From assembly GCA_950097015.1 (NCBI GenBank), contig CATNEN010000038.1, positions 5,501,001-5,565,000 on the forward strand: a stretch of DNA of 64,000 nt, written 5' to 3'. Positions within the stretch are counted from its first letter, which is position 1. Each line of letters starts with the position of its first letter. This document shows positions 1-10,198 of this stretch, piece after piece. The notes beneath the pieces were generated by a model that worked only from the letters and a program-made list of their open reading frames with translations, was not told the origin of the DNA and searched no databases. The DNA is from Macrostomum hystrix. Its lineage: Eukaryota > Platyhelminthes > Macrostomidae. The position numbers and the translations under genes are program-made.

Positions 1-187
1 GCAAAACAGCAAGGATCAGTAGGAGTAAAAGGAAGGGAAACAATTTTTCTTAGAAAAAAGTTGGGGAGACTGGCTTACGTACTGAGGGAGAATATACTTT
101 GACTTTGCAAGCTTTTTGCATGCTATCCCCCTTTTAAAAAAGTCTTTTGTCTATGGCTCAAACTACATTCTTGAATGGCGCCCGAAC
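1..187. other. Left-edge flank downstream of membrane-protein gene
   Basis: This stretch follows the stop codon of the minus-strand membrane-protein gene and should hold its 3' UTR. I see no clear AATAAA signal on the minus strand and no other gene. Confidence 0.4.
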
Positions 188-3100
188 CTACATTGAGATA
201 GCCGCTGGCAAAAGGAGTAACAGCCCCGTATGAAGCTCTTTGTTACCGCTCCCATGGAAGAACTCACCGACATAGTGCCTGGCAAGGATGCATCGCAAGC
301 AGAAGCCCAGATTGAGCAGCAGGGAGGCGGACATTATGGCCAGGATGCCGATTATGTAATCGGTGCGAGCAAACTTAGCCACTGCAGTGAAAATGTTAAA
401 TAAAACTTGCGTTATCCATTTGACAAAAGTTTAAAATACTGACGTTTTTAGTCGTGCTTCTCGTCAATTTCAAGTTAGAGTTTCATAATTCAGAAAGACA
501 GGACGGGAGTTCGTTTCTCAGCCCATAGTAGGGCAATTTGTGTCTTCGAGAAACGTACTTAATTTTTCAGCGATTAATTTCAACTAACTGCAGTAAATTG
601 GGTTCAGCTGGGGTAGAAGTTTAGAAGGGATTCTGTCCACGGACTGTACAGCTGTACATACATAGGCCTTAGATTTTAAAGGCCTTAGCAAGGAAGAGCT
701 TACAGTTTGGGTGTCGTTCCAAGTCATCCTGTGTGGCAGCCGGGAACTGGCGCATGTCCGGCTTCCAAACGCTTAGATCGCCAGCAGCTGGGGTGCGCGT
801 TGGCGGCGGCGACTCTGTGCCGGAAAAAATTCCTGTGTTTTCTAACTTTGCTACTCATAGTAGGTCAACAGCGTGATACTTATTTAAAATGTATTTAAAC
901 AGTAGAAAGACCAATGTATCGCCTAAGATATTCAGCAAATCGTTATTAGAATTCCACCCTATTCAATGAAACTGCTTTCAGAATCACAAAAATCAGCATC
1001 ATCGAGTTTCCCCATGGGAATAATAGCGTGTTCTTTCCCCATGGGAATAATACCATGGTCTTTCTACTGTTAAACATCAACAAAGAAAGAATAAATTTTA
1101 ATTTTATATACCGGCTGCGATGCCTCGCTTGGCAGTCGGTAAATGAGGCGGCGACTGCGATGGCAGCGTCGTTGGAGTGGTCCGGACTGCGTAGGCCGCC
1201 AGGTCCACGACGGCGCTAACTGAGCCGCGGAATTTGCAGTGCCAGGCGCCAGCCAAACGCCCCAGCCGGGTGTCCACGGTCAGGCTGACGCTCTTAGAGT
1301 CCGGCGGCTGCACAGATTTGCCACAGGAGACACCGGAGACGAGGATGGGATCGAGCACCGGACAGCTGCCGTCGCCTTGCATGTTGCAGATCGGGCTGCA
1401 CTCGCCGAAGCATTGCAGGTTGCTGGGCAGCACGGGGCAGTAGAACTGAACCTTGTGGTCCTCTGAGCCGGCTCCAGGCGCGGTGACATCGCAGCTCAGC
1501 GTGACCAGATGGTCCGACACCGACACCCGGATGCGGACATCGGTGCCGGTTTCACGAGACGAAGCGGATGCAGCCGATGAGGAGCCCTGGCTGCGGCCTG
1601 AGTTGAGAAAATAGACAAAACTAGGGCTGAGTGCATTTCGGAACACGGAATTTAGTTACCAAGTCATTAAGTTTCGAGCTCGTACCTGAGCTCGATTCCG
1701 CGGTGAGGCCGCATTAATTTGGGGCACTGCCTGACGATGAGAAAGTCAGGGCAGATGTACGCACCTGTGTGAGCGTATGCCTGCGTACAGTATCTGTGTG
1801 CGTGTGTGCTCAGGAGTCAGCGGAATGGGCTGAATTGCCTCCTCGCTGGCTTTTGGCTGGTGCCATCAAATGATGTGCCATTGCCCGCAGCCCTCCTGCA
1901 ATTATTATTATTAATATAATAGGCGAAAGTGGACCCGCAGCCAGACTCCAGAGCACACATACAGACGAATACTGTACGCAGGCACTACCTGCAATCCACA
2001 TGAACGAGGTTTTGATGGTTTAAAAAATCCCCTGAATCTACTCATTATACCTGAAGACAATAATATTCAAGACGGACAAGAAAGGTGAAAGTAAATGTAG
2101 TTCTAATTAGAAATTCCGTGCTTAATGCGTAAGTACCAGTCTAGTACGTATTGGAGCTGGTGTAGCTAGAGGCTGATCTACCAGAGCACTTTGAAACTAT
2201 TGTCGCGATCCTACTAATTATACTATCAAGATAGGTGAAGCACTAAATTTCGTACGAAAGTGAAAGGAAAGAAACATTACAAGCTGAAATGAAAAGCGCT
2301 ATTGTGTTGCGCATTAACCAGTAAACTTAGTATTGTAGTAAAGGCCTGTCTAATTCATTGAAAGCCCAGATAATGGCCAAGCTGTGTCCGACAGTCCTAG
2401 CGAACAAAAAACACGGCCTTTCGTTCACTAAGACTTCCAGACGCCAGACAATGTCGGCTCCACTTTAGGACTCGCGGTCTTATAGCTGAACAGCTACGGT
2501 ATGCAGCCAGGTTCTGGCTGGTTTAATGGACACTGTTGTTTGCGGGCGAGTACAAGGCGGGCGCTCTGCCCCTCTCTCCATCGCACACAAGCTCACAATT
2601 ACTCGTGACTTGGAAGCAAAGCGTCTTGCTTCTGAGAGCAGACGCTGATTCAGCCGACCGCCCACTGTGTGAAAGAAAATAGGCTCAACTGAGCAAGGCT
2701 CAAAGCTGGTAGAGAGCCTGTGGCTGTGCATTAGCTAAGGGTGGTAATTAAAAATACCCAAAACCCAGCGACCTCATTCAGACTGCAGGCTGAGCTGCTC
2801 ATAGCACACAACAATGCGAATTCTGTGTTTGAATAAGGTAAAACTGCGAAGAGCCTAGATTGGGTTTCAGCTCCAGATGTAACTGTGCTTTATGTGCATC
2901 TGATATTCTATTTTTGTTTCACTTTACAGAATTCTGTTAAACTATGTGAGGGCTGGAAAACTCGTCTATTGAGCAAAGACGAGGATAGACTGAAAGGACT
3001 GAAAATGTATAGAACTGATGGCAGCTCTGAGAAACCAGTAAATCAATCGATTAGATAAAAAGATAGAGGCAATATTCTACTTCCGTTCGTTATATTATTT

Positions 3101-3987
3101 TTTCGTTTAAATTCGTGCCACACGTGCATTATGAGTTGAAAAGTTGTGCTGACGTGGCTTTGCCGTGACTTGACACTTGGATCTATGTCTATGGCAAAAT
3201 CTGGCAAATATGGGGGAACAGGAAGCTAAGGCACAGAAATTCTGCAGCTGAAGATTTTGCGAAGGCCAAGCTGCGTCAAATGCATGGCACGAGTGCTGCT
3301 CTATTCGAAAGCCACCTCAAAGAATTCTTATGGCGCTGTCTATACCCCAAGAATAGCTTCGGTGCCCTCCTCTACTGGATTAGGCACTATTACCCGGTTT
3401 GAAAGAAGAAAGACTGACCAAGACTTTTCAGAACTGTCTGACCAAACTACTGACTTTTTGTTACCGTTAAACTTGTTTTTGTCGTTATCTGTCGTTTGCA
3501 AACAAAAAATAATATAACGAACGGAAGTAGAACATTGCCAAGATGAACATTGCCAAGTTGTACCATTCGTAAAGATAGATTTACGGTATTTGTAACTGAT
3601 GACAACATCCACAATTAGACCGAAGGCAACAGCTGCAGGCTATTGCGCGGCGCATCGGTCGGCTGCGTACGGCTGTTCAGTCCATGGACTGGGGGACGCC
3701 ACACCCCCCTCAATAACACAAATCGTTCCAGTTGAGTCGGGAACCTCCGACCTTCAATATACCGATCCGCTCTAACCACCTGGCTGCAAATAGATACATT
3801 GATAGGTGTTCACTGTCACTATCAGCCCCAATAAACGGAAAATGATTGCGCTAGAATACTCGAAGGCTATATACTAGCCAGCGAAACGCAGCGAAAACCA
3901 AAGCAGTCAATCTCTTATCTATCACTCACCCAAGTTTGGCATGCAGGCCAGCAACAGTGTGAGTAGCAGAGAAGTAGTCATAGCCAT
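188..3987 (-). CDS. Small single-pass membrane protein: signal peptide, cysteine-rich possibly Ig-like ectodomain, C-terminal TM
   Basis: Three exons (3930-3987, 1112-1597, 188-381), all joined in phase 1, sum to 738 nt (245 aa plus stop). Exon 1 is a textbook signal peptide beginning MAMTTSLLLTLLLAC, followed by a GTGAGT donor. Exon 2 encodes a Ser-rich start, then a cysteine-rich region. The patterns VTLSC near its beginning and AGAWHCKF near its end resemble the B and F strand cysteines of an Ig fold, with an insert containing at least six more Cys between them; a Thr/Pro stalk (TTPTTLPSQSPPHLP) follows. Exon 3 encodes a hydrophobic span (IIGILAIMSASLLLNLGF), a short basic tail and a second hydrophobic patch. 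The product is therefore likely a type I surface protein. The family is not recognised; the Ig assignment is weak, the exon structure is strong. Intron 1 holds two SINE-like pieces and an inverted-repeat element; intron 2 holds a short inverted-repeat element. Confidence 0.7.
900..1069. mobile_element. 170-bp MITE-like element with TTAAA target duplication
   Basis: The ends are inverted copies, CAGTAGAAAGACC on the left and GGTCTTTCTACTG on the right, directly flanked by TTAAA at 895-899 and 1070-1074. Inside is the segment CAGAATCACAAAAATCAGC, which recurs in longer relatives near 38.2, 54.3 kb and, more loosely, 63.3 kb. It has no coding capacity and is presumably a non-autonomous DNA transposon. 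It sits in intron 2 of the membrane-protein gene. Confidence 0.7.
1680..1918 (+). mobile_element. SINE fragment, plus orientation
   Basis: The segment starts in a tRNA-like box B (GAGCTCGATTCC), then matches the body and ATT-repeat tail of the full-length SINE at 44433-44799, which lies in the opposite orientation. It lacks box A and about 100 bp after box B. It lies antisense in intron 1 of the membrane-protein gene. Confidence 0.75.
3068..3539. repeat. Inverted-repeat (MITE-like) element with about 40-bp arms
   Basis: The left arm 3068-3108 (GGCAATATTCTACTTCCG...) and right arm 3500-3539 (reverse complement GGCAATGTTCTACTTCCG...) match over about 40 bp with one or two differences. The roughly 390-bp centre has no coding potential. 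I could not identify a target duplication. Confidence 0.6.
3625..3790 (-). mobile_element. Probable tRNA-derived SINE, second family
   Basis: On the minus strand a tRNA-like head is visible with box A (TGGTTAGAGCGGATCGG) and box B (GGAGGTTCCCGACTC) at normal spacing, followed by an unrelated GC-rich body. It does not fold as a complete tRNA gene by eye and lacks a tRNA-like 3' end, so a SINE is preferred. Confidence 0.5.
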
Positions 3988-4771
3988 ATTGATTGCGCAA
4001 TTCTAATGCAATCTAAGCGAATATTAGGTTCCAGAAATGCGACCGACCGCAGGAGACTAGGTCGCAAACAAGTACCTGTAGCAATCCGATTCTTTTGTTA
4101 GCTCTGTTAGTCAGTCAGAAATTTTTATTCGTCTTCGTTATATAATAGCTTGGCGATATTCTTACCTATGAACTCTGTTTACCGCCGTGTCTGCCAATCG
4201 CTCTGATTCGCTTGAAGCAGTGCAGGCCCGCAGCACGCTATTGGTCCGGAGCAGAATGTAAGATAGCGTTCGAGAGCCATCAAACTTTTCCTCACGATAT
4301 TTTATCTGAAGCACATTTCTACTTAAAGTAGGCACATTTAGTTTTGCTAAAACTTTTACGCAGAAAAGTGAAATAATGAAATAAAATAATTATTCGAGCC
4401 GCTTAGAAACTGAGTTCATAACACATTTTCAGGTAGAATTATAGCATGAAAATTATTTTCAAATATACATAAAGTGTTTAAAGTTTATTAAATATCGTAA
4501 AAGTGCACCTTATGTCCGATATTCTTTGAACAAAATATGCACGAGTCTGAATAGCCATAGCGAAAACGATAGATCGACACCCGAAAAAATGTGGTCGATT
4601 ACAACTATTAGCATTTAAGCAATAACATCGACCAAAACTGAGCAGAATAAAACTGGTGAATCATATAAAAAAGTCAATTCCACCTCGACATGTGCGCACA
4701 TATTACACGAAAGAGGGCACACCTAAATTTATACACTGCACATTGTTAGCAACTAAGTCTTCGCCAAGCGC
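3988..4771. other. Intergenic region between two minus-strand genes
   Basis: This region should contain the promoter of the membrane-protein gene and the 3' UTR of UBE2Z. It is AT-rich with no recognisable element. Confidence 0.4.
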
Positions 4772-5804
4772 TTATTCAGCATCGGCCGCGGCGGCAGCTT
4801 CGTTGTCGGCCCTCACGGTATTCAACAAGCGTTCCAGGCGTTTGGCTACCGCGGCAAACTCGAACGTGTCCTCGAAAGCCTCTCGGTCCGGGTGGTACAC
4901 GTTGCGGATGGGCAGGCCGTCAAGCCTTTTCCTCAGTGACTGGCACCTGTCGAGGTAGGCCTGGTAATTGGCCATGAAGTAGCGAGCCGCGGACGCGTGT
5001 AGGGCAGGCGGCAGAGAGCGGTCTTCCAGCTGCTGACAGACAGCCAGTCGTAAAGTCTCATAGGAGATCTGGTCGTTGTACCACCGGTTGCACTTCTCGC
5101 GATCATTCGGAAACGAGCCAGGCTCATGCTCCAATGGCCGGTCGCTGAGGCGAAACTGCATGTCGTGAATGACATTCGCAAGACGTAAGTTCGGCTGCCA
5201 GGTGCTTTGGCCCCAGGTGCTCTGTGTGGTGCAATAATTAGCGTTGTTTCAAAAAAGTATCCTATATGTCCCACGAATGCTTCAAATATTTTATAGAAAG
5301 CTGTTCTCTATAGTTGTGTTATTTGCCTTCCAGCTTGCCTATTACAACTGAGCGAGTTTAGTAAACTATCGCTGAAGCCGCCAATATTGAAATACATGCA
5401 TTGGAAGTGCACCAGCATTGGTCCTTTACCAGAATGCTCATGCAGACGCATCCCTTCTCATAAAAGTTGGGATGAAATCGAACCCGGTCGCCACGGCTAG
5501 AAGTGCGAAAGGCCACAAAAGGTGGCTGGCTGGGGTAATTGTAAGGTGCGCGGACAGAGAAGTGAAAGAAGCCGCCTGCATAAGGGGTGCCCTCGCCGCC
5601 AATGAGCAGCAGTTCTGCACGAGTCACACAGTCTTCGTCAGGAAACACTTCGGCCAGTGGCTGGGGCTCCTTCTGAAGTGAGAGGAGCTCCTTCTTGAAG
5701 CGATTAATGCATGCTGTAGATGGAGTAGGTTCAGCGTCTCGGCTTGGATCATCTGGATGCCACAGTTCAGGCCTTGAGTAGGCGTCCCAGACTGGAAACA
5801 TCAT
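4772..5804 (-). CDS. UBE2Z: Ubiquitin-conjugating enzyme E2 Z-like
   Basis: Two exons, 5430-5804 and 4772-5221, are joined in phase 0 and encode 274 aa. The E2 core has the family landmarks: a basic first helix (INRFKKELLSLQKEP), GTPYAGGFF, YPSQPPFVAF, HPNFY and the active-site Cys121 in CVCMSIL. Exon 2 continues with STWGQSTWQP, which aligns with the TWTGPAWSP segment that follows the active site in animal UBE2Z, then a long C-terminal helix region (YNDQISYETLRLAVC) typical of UBE2Z rather than short E2s. UBE2Z (USE1) receives ubiquitin or FAT10 from UBA6. A 3' splice site lies at 5822, 17 nt before ATG 5804, so either a 5' UTR exon or a trans-spliced leader joins there; the reading frame is open up to it, so an upstream coding exon is also possible. 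Human UBE2Z has an extra Pro/Gly-rich N-terminus not seen here. Confidence 0.88.
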
Positions 5805-5821
5805 CTGGCAAGTCGGATCAG

Positions 5822-7638
5822 CTGCAAATGAAACATGTGATACATTACATGTAAGCCAAGTTACATTTATTTAAACACTGAATGTATAGCTGTAAAATCT
5901 TAATTTCATTGGCTAATGTCTGTAGGGAGGTATCTATTTATGCTAGTAAATGTAGTTAGAATTTCACAATTATCAGTACAAAGTCATTTTTTTAAAGTTA
6001 TAGCTAAATCGAGAGTAGGTTTAATATTAGCTCATCTTAACTTACAAATATAATTATTTGCTTGTCAAACGAAAACTGCTGTCATATTAGCTATCTTAGA
6101 CAAAACATTTAAACCATTTTTAGCTGAACAATGAGTAAAATTATAGCATAATAAAGAACATTTGCTGGAAAAAAGTAAATATATCAAAATCGCAGATTTT
6201 AATAATGGGACGCAGGTTAAGAGGCTTTTCAAATAAGACTATCAGGCCACAAAAATAGAATTTATTCTCTCTACATACCTTTAAAGTTAAGTATGCCGTG
6301 CTAGCAAGCTAAAGTAAACAACTTTTTTCTGTTTGAAATATCGTTATTAAACCAGCAACCAAGCGTCATGTCAATTTTTAGAATCCACTAAAATAAAGTT
6401 TTCGCTTTAAATTAAAGAAAAAAAATAAAATTTAAAATATTCAATACTAACTAAAAGCTTTAAAGAATAGAAAACAATGAGTGAGACTTTCTGGTGCTGA
6501 GCTAGTTTGAACTTTTTACGATTTTTTGTTTAAACTGATTAAAAAATTTAAACAACAATTTTTAGCTTGCTGCTTTTAAAAATAATCGTGATAGGCCTAA
6601 TCTGATAATACTGCGAGCAAGCTGCATGACCTTTGCTATTGCTAATAAGGCGCAAGCCAAATCAAAATTACTATGTGATTACTTCTTTGTTTTCTAAGCT
6701 TCACGAGCAAATATAATGCACTTATTTTTTAGGCTATACCAATGTTTTATTCACCCAAATATATTTCTTATGTTCGCTAAAAGAGCTGTAAGGCTGAAAT
6801 AGCTAGGAGCTAGGCCCACGAGGCAGTAGCTCTTGGCCTAGATCGTAAGGCTAGTTAAAGCTGTCACTGACACATGATAGGACTAGAGGGAAAGCATTGC
6901 AGCTGGGCCCTTTTATACAAGGCTTCCTTCCCAATGCTCTTGTCAGATTTAAAGATGCAAAGAGTTGCACAGTAGCTTCAAATGGGCCACTGCCACTCTA
7001 GCATAGGCCTAGCCATCATTGTGATATTGTCCAAGTCTTAGTGTTGTTTAGCAGTATAGTCTTGATTACACCTGCCACAGTGTAGCCCTCTAGCTATTAG
7101 TCTGCATTTAGTAGGCCTACTGCCCATGCTAGTGATGTGTGTTAAAAACTGCTAACTTTGCTGCATTGTAATGTCCCTGCGGTCTGCGGACCGCAGTGAC
7201 ACATTACCCTGTGGTAAATTTAGTGGTTTATACTGTGCGGTAAAATGTAACTAACGTGCCTAGCAACTAATAAGCTTGCCTATCAGTGTATCTAGAATCT
7301 AGCTAATCCTAAATTTCCTATAATTCATTTTTCTAAGTGCTTTGCATTTAAATTAAATGATAGGCCTGACTATGTAATCATAGATAGATAGGCCTACTAG
7401 CAAAATACATAGGGCCTAAGTCATGACATTTGAATTCAAACTATATTAATCAAGTTGTCAAGACAATAGGCCTAGGCCCTAATGGCCAATAGGTTGGGCC
7501 TAACCTAGCTAGCTTGGCTAGGCCCTAGTATAGGAAGTGTCAAAAATATTTCTTAGGCTGTTCTCAATTCTTAAGTTTTTTTAGAAATTTCTAGAAAAAA
7601 GTTTAATTTTTGCTAATTTATTTAATTTTTGGTAGTCA
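5822..7638. other. AT-rich intergenic DNA with many AGGCCTA motifs
   Basis: No gene is seen. The part from about 6780 to 7560 has a striking excess of TAGGCCTA-, GGCCTA- and CTAGGCC-type words in otherwise AT-rich DNA. I see no tandem period in them. Confidence 0.4.
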
Positions 7639-7647
7639 GTTGAACAG

Positions 7648-8076
7648 GTACCTGGACACTTTGTTATCTTACAACTTTGTCATCCAGATGACAATCTGTC
7701 CAATATCTCAGAGGGTGGATGACAAAGAGACTTAGACTTGTGGACACTTCGTCATCAATAAAACAAAAGTTTTCAAAGTTAGAACAGAACCACCCCTCCC
7801 TACCCCTACTCATATTGTGTTGGCATCTAGGCCTATCTTTCAACTCTTATAATGAAATCAGTTTTGACACCTCTTTTTGACAATTTAGAATATGAAGTGT
7901 GTTCATACCTTTGCCCCATCACCCCACCCTCACTTTATTGATGACGAACTTGATAGCTTGTTATTAGTAGATGACAAACTGAACAAACTTTAAAGCATGC
8001 CAATTGGCTGGATAACAAAGTGTCCTACCTTCCAAGTGGATGACAAAGTTGTAAGATGACAAAGTGTCTAGGATCT
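7648..8076. mobile_element. MITE with about 42-bp TIRs and 9-bp target duplication
   Basis: The left end (GTACCTGGACACTTTG, continuing through TTACAACTTTGTCATCCA) is matched by the inverted right end (AGATCCTAGACACTTTG...). The flanks are direct repeats GTTGAACAG at 7639-7647 and 8077-8085. A 9-bp duplication suggests a Mutator-like origin, an 8-bp reading would suggest hAT. Internal subterminal copies of GATGACAAA recur several times. No coding capacity. Confidence 0.75.
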
Positions 8077-8119
8077 GTTGAACAGACTACATTATATTTA
8101 TAGTCTAGATATTGATATT

Positions 8120-8356
8120 TGTTATGTCCTTAGTAGCACCGAAGAAAGCCGTAAGATAGTGTTTGAGCGTTGGCGGGCTTATGCCACTCATTAGCGTAGC
8201 CACTCCCAAAAAAACACTTAATATATTTCTTTGGCTCGCTAGCTGTCTTAAGCATTCAATACTGTAAGGAGTATCTAGGGTTTCAACCCTAGACCCTTTT
8301 AGAAGCAGCAAGCAAACTAGGCAGCAAGCAAACTAAATCTGTGTCACGTCACAACA
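8120..8356 (-). repeat. 3' LTR of the retrotransposon
   Basis: This 237-bp copy matches the other LTR except for two substitutions, one extra A and an additional GCAGCAAGCAAACTAG copy. Read on the minus strand it begins TGTTGTGACG and ends in CATAACA, next to the ATATT duplication. Confidence 0.92.
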
Positions 8357-8371
8357 TCCCTCTTCCTTTCA
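8357..8371 (-). other. Polypurine tract of the retrotransposon
   Basis: On the minus strand the purine run GAAAGGAAGAGGGA abuts the 3' LTR directly, as expected for the plus-strand DNA primer. Confidence 0.8.
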
Positions 8372-9457
8372 ATCTTGAGCCTGATACCTCTCCGGCGGTC
8401 TTCGCATTCGCTGGGGGTATCTGCGATCCGCCATTGGTTGATCCTCAGCACTTGGAGGTTCTCTCTCTGGCTCATTCGTTGCCTCGGCTCTGTCCCTGAC
8501 ATGGTCATGGTGCACGACCAGATCTCGTCCTTGCTCGTCCCGCACTCGTCTCAACTGTTCGCCGACAGCTTCGTGCAGTACTCCTTCCCTCCACTCCTTA
8601 TTAAACGGATCCTGGACCCAGACTGGGCTGTAGGCTTGGTCAATACGCTTGTCTTGGAAGGACCGACAGTGCAGCAGTGAGAGTCGCGTGTTGAACTCGC
8701 GCCCAAACTTGACCACTGGTCGTGTGTTTTCTCTCACTTCCAGCTTTACTTGGATTCGCTTGTACTCCACGGCAGCTTGACAACGCGTCGTAACTTCATT
8801 CCCAAGGCTGGTGAACCAATTCTGTCCAATTACCGGCTTTGCGTCCAGATCCATCACTACCACAGGCAGTGAGTACTCTTTAGCGTCTTCCGTTTGAACT
8901 GTAACCTTCGCCGTGCCACACACCAGTAGGTCTTTACCTCCGTATGAAGTCAGCCGACAATCCGTATTTGACCAGTCCACTCCCAGCTGCTGAGCCAGCG
9001 TCTTGGGTATACAGGTCACGGATGCTCCGGAATCCACCATCATCGAAACTTTGCGATCATTAAGCTTCAGGTTGAGCCAGACACTTGACTTGTCCCTGGC
9101 ATTGCAGAGACTGAATAGCTCATTGTCCTTCCCGAATGCTTGGTCCTCCATGTCGATCCCTGCAAACTCTTGTGCTGTGTTCTTGCCTTTGGCAACGGTA
9201 TGCGGCATTTGCCCCTGTGACTTTCTCAACTTACAGGCGGCTTCGAAGTGGTTCATCTTACCAGAGTTGCAACATTTTGCTCCGAAAGCAGGGCAGGACT
9301 TTGGCGGATGCTTCTTCATACAGAATCTGTAGGCCTTGCCAAATGTGCTTCCTTGACCTTGAGTACTATGAGTACCTTGAGGTCGCATCTTGCCCTTCGC
9401 CACATTGATGTTTTCTACTTTGCCCCCTGAAGACAGGGCGCTCTTGCTCACTTGTTC
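8369..9457 (-). pseudogene. Retrotransposon zinc-knuckle/protease region fused to post-integrase tail
   Basis: This open frame follows the gag stop codon (TAG at 9458-9460) in the same frame. Near its start is a zinc-knuckle-like stretch ending GKMNHFEAAC, but the expected Cys before GKMNH is a Ser (CCNSGK), so the knuckle looks degenerate. The protease has the catalytic VDSGASV motif. After a spacer the frame runs straight into SPVWVQDPFNKEW and a basic end RRYPQRMRRPPERY, which normally follow integrase. Reverse transcriptase, RNase H and integrase have been removed without breaking the frame. The deleted copy could not replicate on its own. Confidence 0.85.
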
Positions 9458-9973
9458 CTATGCCGCAGCAGTCTCCACAGCTAGCTCCAGCGTCAGTGGA
9501 TCCTTGATGAGCAGTTCCTTGATCACCGACTCGCTCCGTAGTCCGGCCACGAATCGGTCTCTCAGGGCTTCGTTCAGAAAATTCCCGAACTGGCATCTAT
9601 CAACCTGAGCACGCAGCCGGTTTTCGAAATCCGCAGCTGACTCATGCTCGTCCTGCCTCATTAGGTTGAACTTATACCGCTCTGCCACCACTAGCTTCTT
9701 CGCCTTTGGTGTGACGTGCTTCTTGATTTCCTCTTTTAGCTCCTTGAAGGTCTTATCTTCAGGCTTCGCTGGTGCCACCAAGTTCCGAAGCTTGCCATAT
9801 GCGGCTTCCCCCATGAGGCTAATGAAGAAGTCAGTCTTGGGCGAAAATCCATCGGTTTTTTCGTCCTTAACAGCTGACCTTCTACAGACGGCTTCAAACC
9901 TTTCAATCCAGGCCTCAAACTTGTCCTCAGTCCATGGAAGCTCTCGCAGGTTCTCTCGAGACAACGACGCCAT
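9458..9973 (-). CDS. Retrotransposon Gag
   Basis: The frame starts at ATG 9973, immediately after the 5' LTR, and encodes 171 aa. The sequence resembles capsid regions of Mag-like Gypsy elements: YKFNLMRQDEHESAADF, a Cys/Phe segment (RCQFGNFLNEALRDRFV) and LTLELAVETA. It ends at TAG (9458-9460) and the downstream protease frame continues in the same register, so either stop-codon readthrough or a nonsense mutation separates them. Confidence 0.85.
   Translation of the reverse strand: MASLSRENLRELPWTEDKFEAWIERFEAVCRRSAVKDEKTDGFSPKTDFFISLMGEAAYGKLRNLVAPAKPEDKTFKELKEEIKKHVTPKAKKLVVAERYKFNLMRQDEHESAADFENRLRAQVDRCQFGNFLNEALRDRFVAGLRSESVIKELLIKDPLTLELAVETAAA
9955..9972 (-). other. Putative primer-binding site overlapping the gag start codon
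   Basis: One base after the 5' LTR, the minus strand reads TGGCGTCGTTGTCTCG. The TGG start is what pairs with the CCA end of a tRNA primer. It overlaps the gag ATG, leaving no untranslated leader outside the LTR. The tRNA is not identified. Confidence 0.55.
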
Positions 9974-10193
9974 TGTTATGTCCTTAGTAGCACCGAAGAA
10001 AGCCGTAAGATAGTGTTTGAGCATTGGCGGGCTTATGCCACTCATTAGCGTAGCCGCTCCCAAAAAACACTTAATATATTTCTTTGGCTCGCTAGCTGTC
10101 TTAAGCATTCAATACTGTAAGGAGTATCTAGGGTTTCAACCCTAGACCCTTTTAGAAGCAGCAAGCAAACTAAATCTGTGTCACGTCACAACA
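9974..10193 (-). repeat. 5' LTR of the retrotransposon
   Basis: This 220-bp copy lies upstream of gag in transcription direction and is flanked by ATATT on its outer side. It contains the palindromic segment CTAGGGTTTCAACCCTAG. Confidence 0.92.
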
Positions 10194-10198
10194 ATATT

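Larger units (their letters stand above)
8115..10198 (-). mobile_element. Ty3/Gypsy-type LTR retrotransposon, internally deleted, with TSD
   Basis: The element is bounded by 5-bp target duplications ATATT (8115-8119 and 10194-10198) and by LTRs that start TGTTGTGACG and end CATAACA when read on the minus strand. Inside, in minus order, are gag, a zinc-knuckle and aspartic protease region, then the C-terminal tail normally found after integrase, and a polypurine tract. Reverse transcriptase, RNase H and integrase are absent. The two LTRs differ by two substitutions, one base in an A-run and a 16-bp tandem duplication, so the insertion is fairly recent. Gag and protease resemble the Mag-like branch by eye; this placement is tentative. 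Confidence 0.92.

Noticed and set aside
3625-3790. A functional tRNA gene
   Set aside because: Boxes A and B are present, but no acceptor-stem pairing or terminator-adjacent 3' end is seen, and a non-tRNA body follows, as in SINEs.
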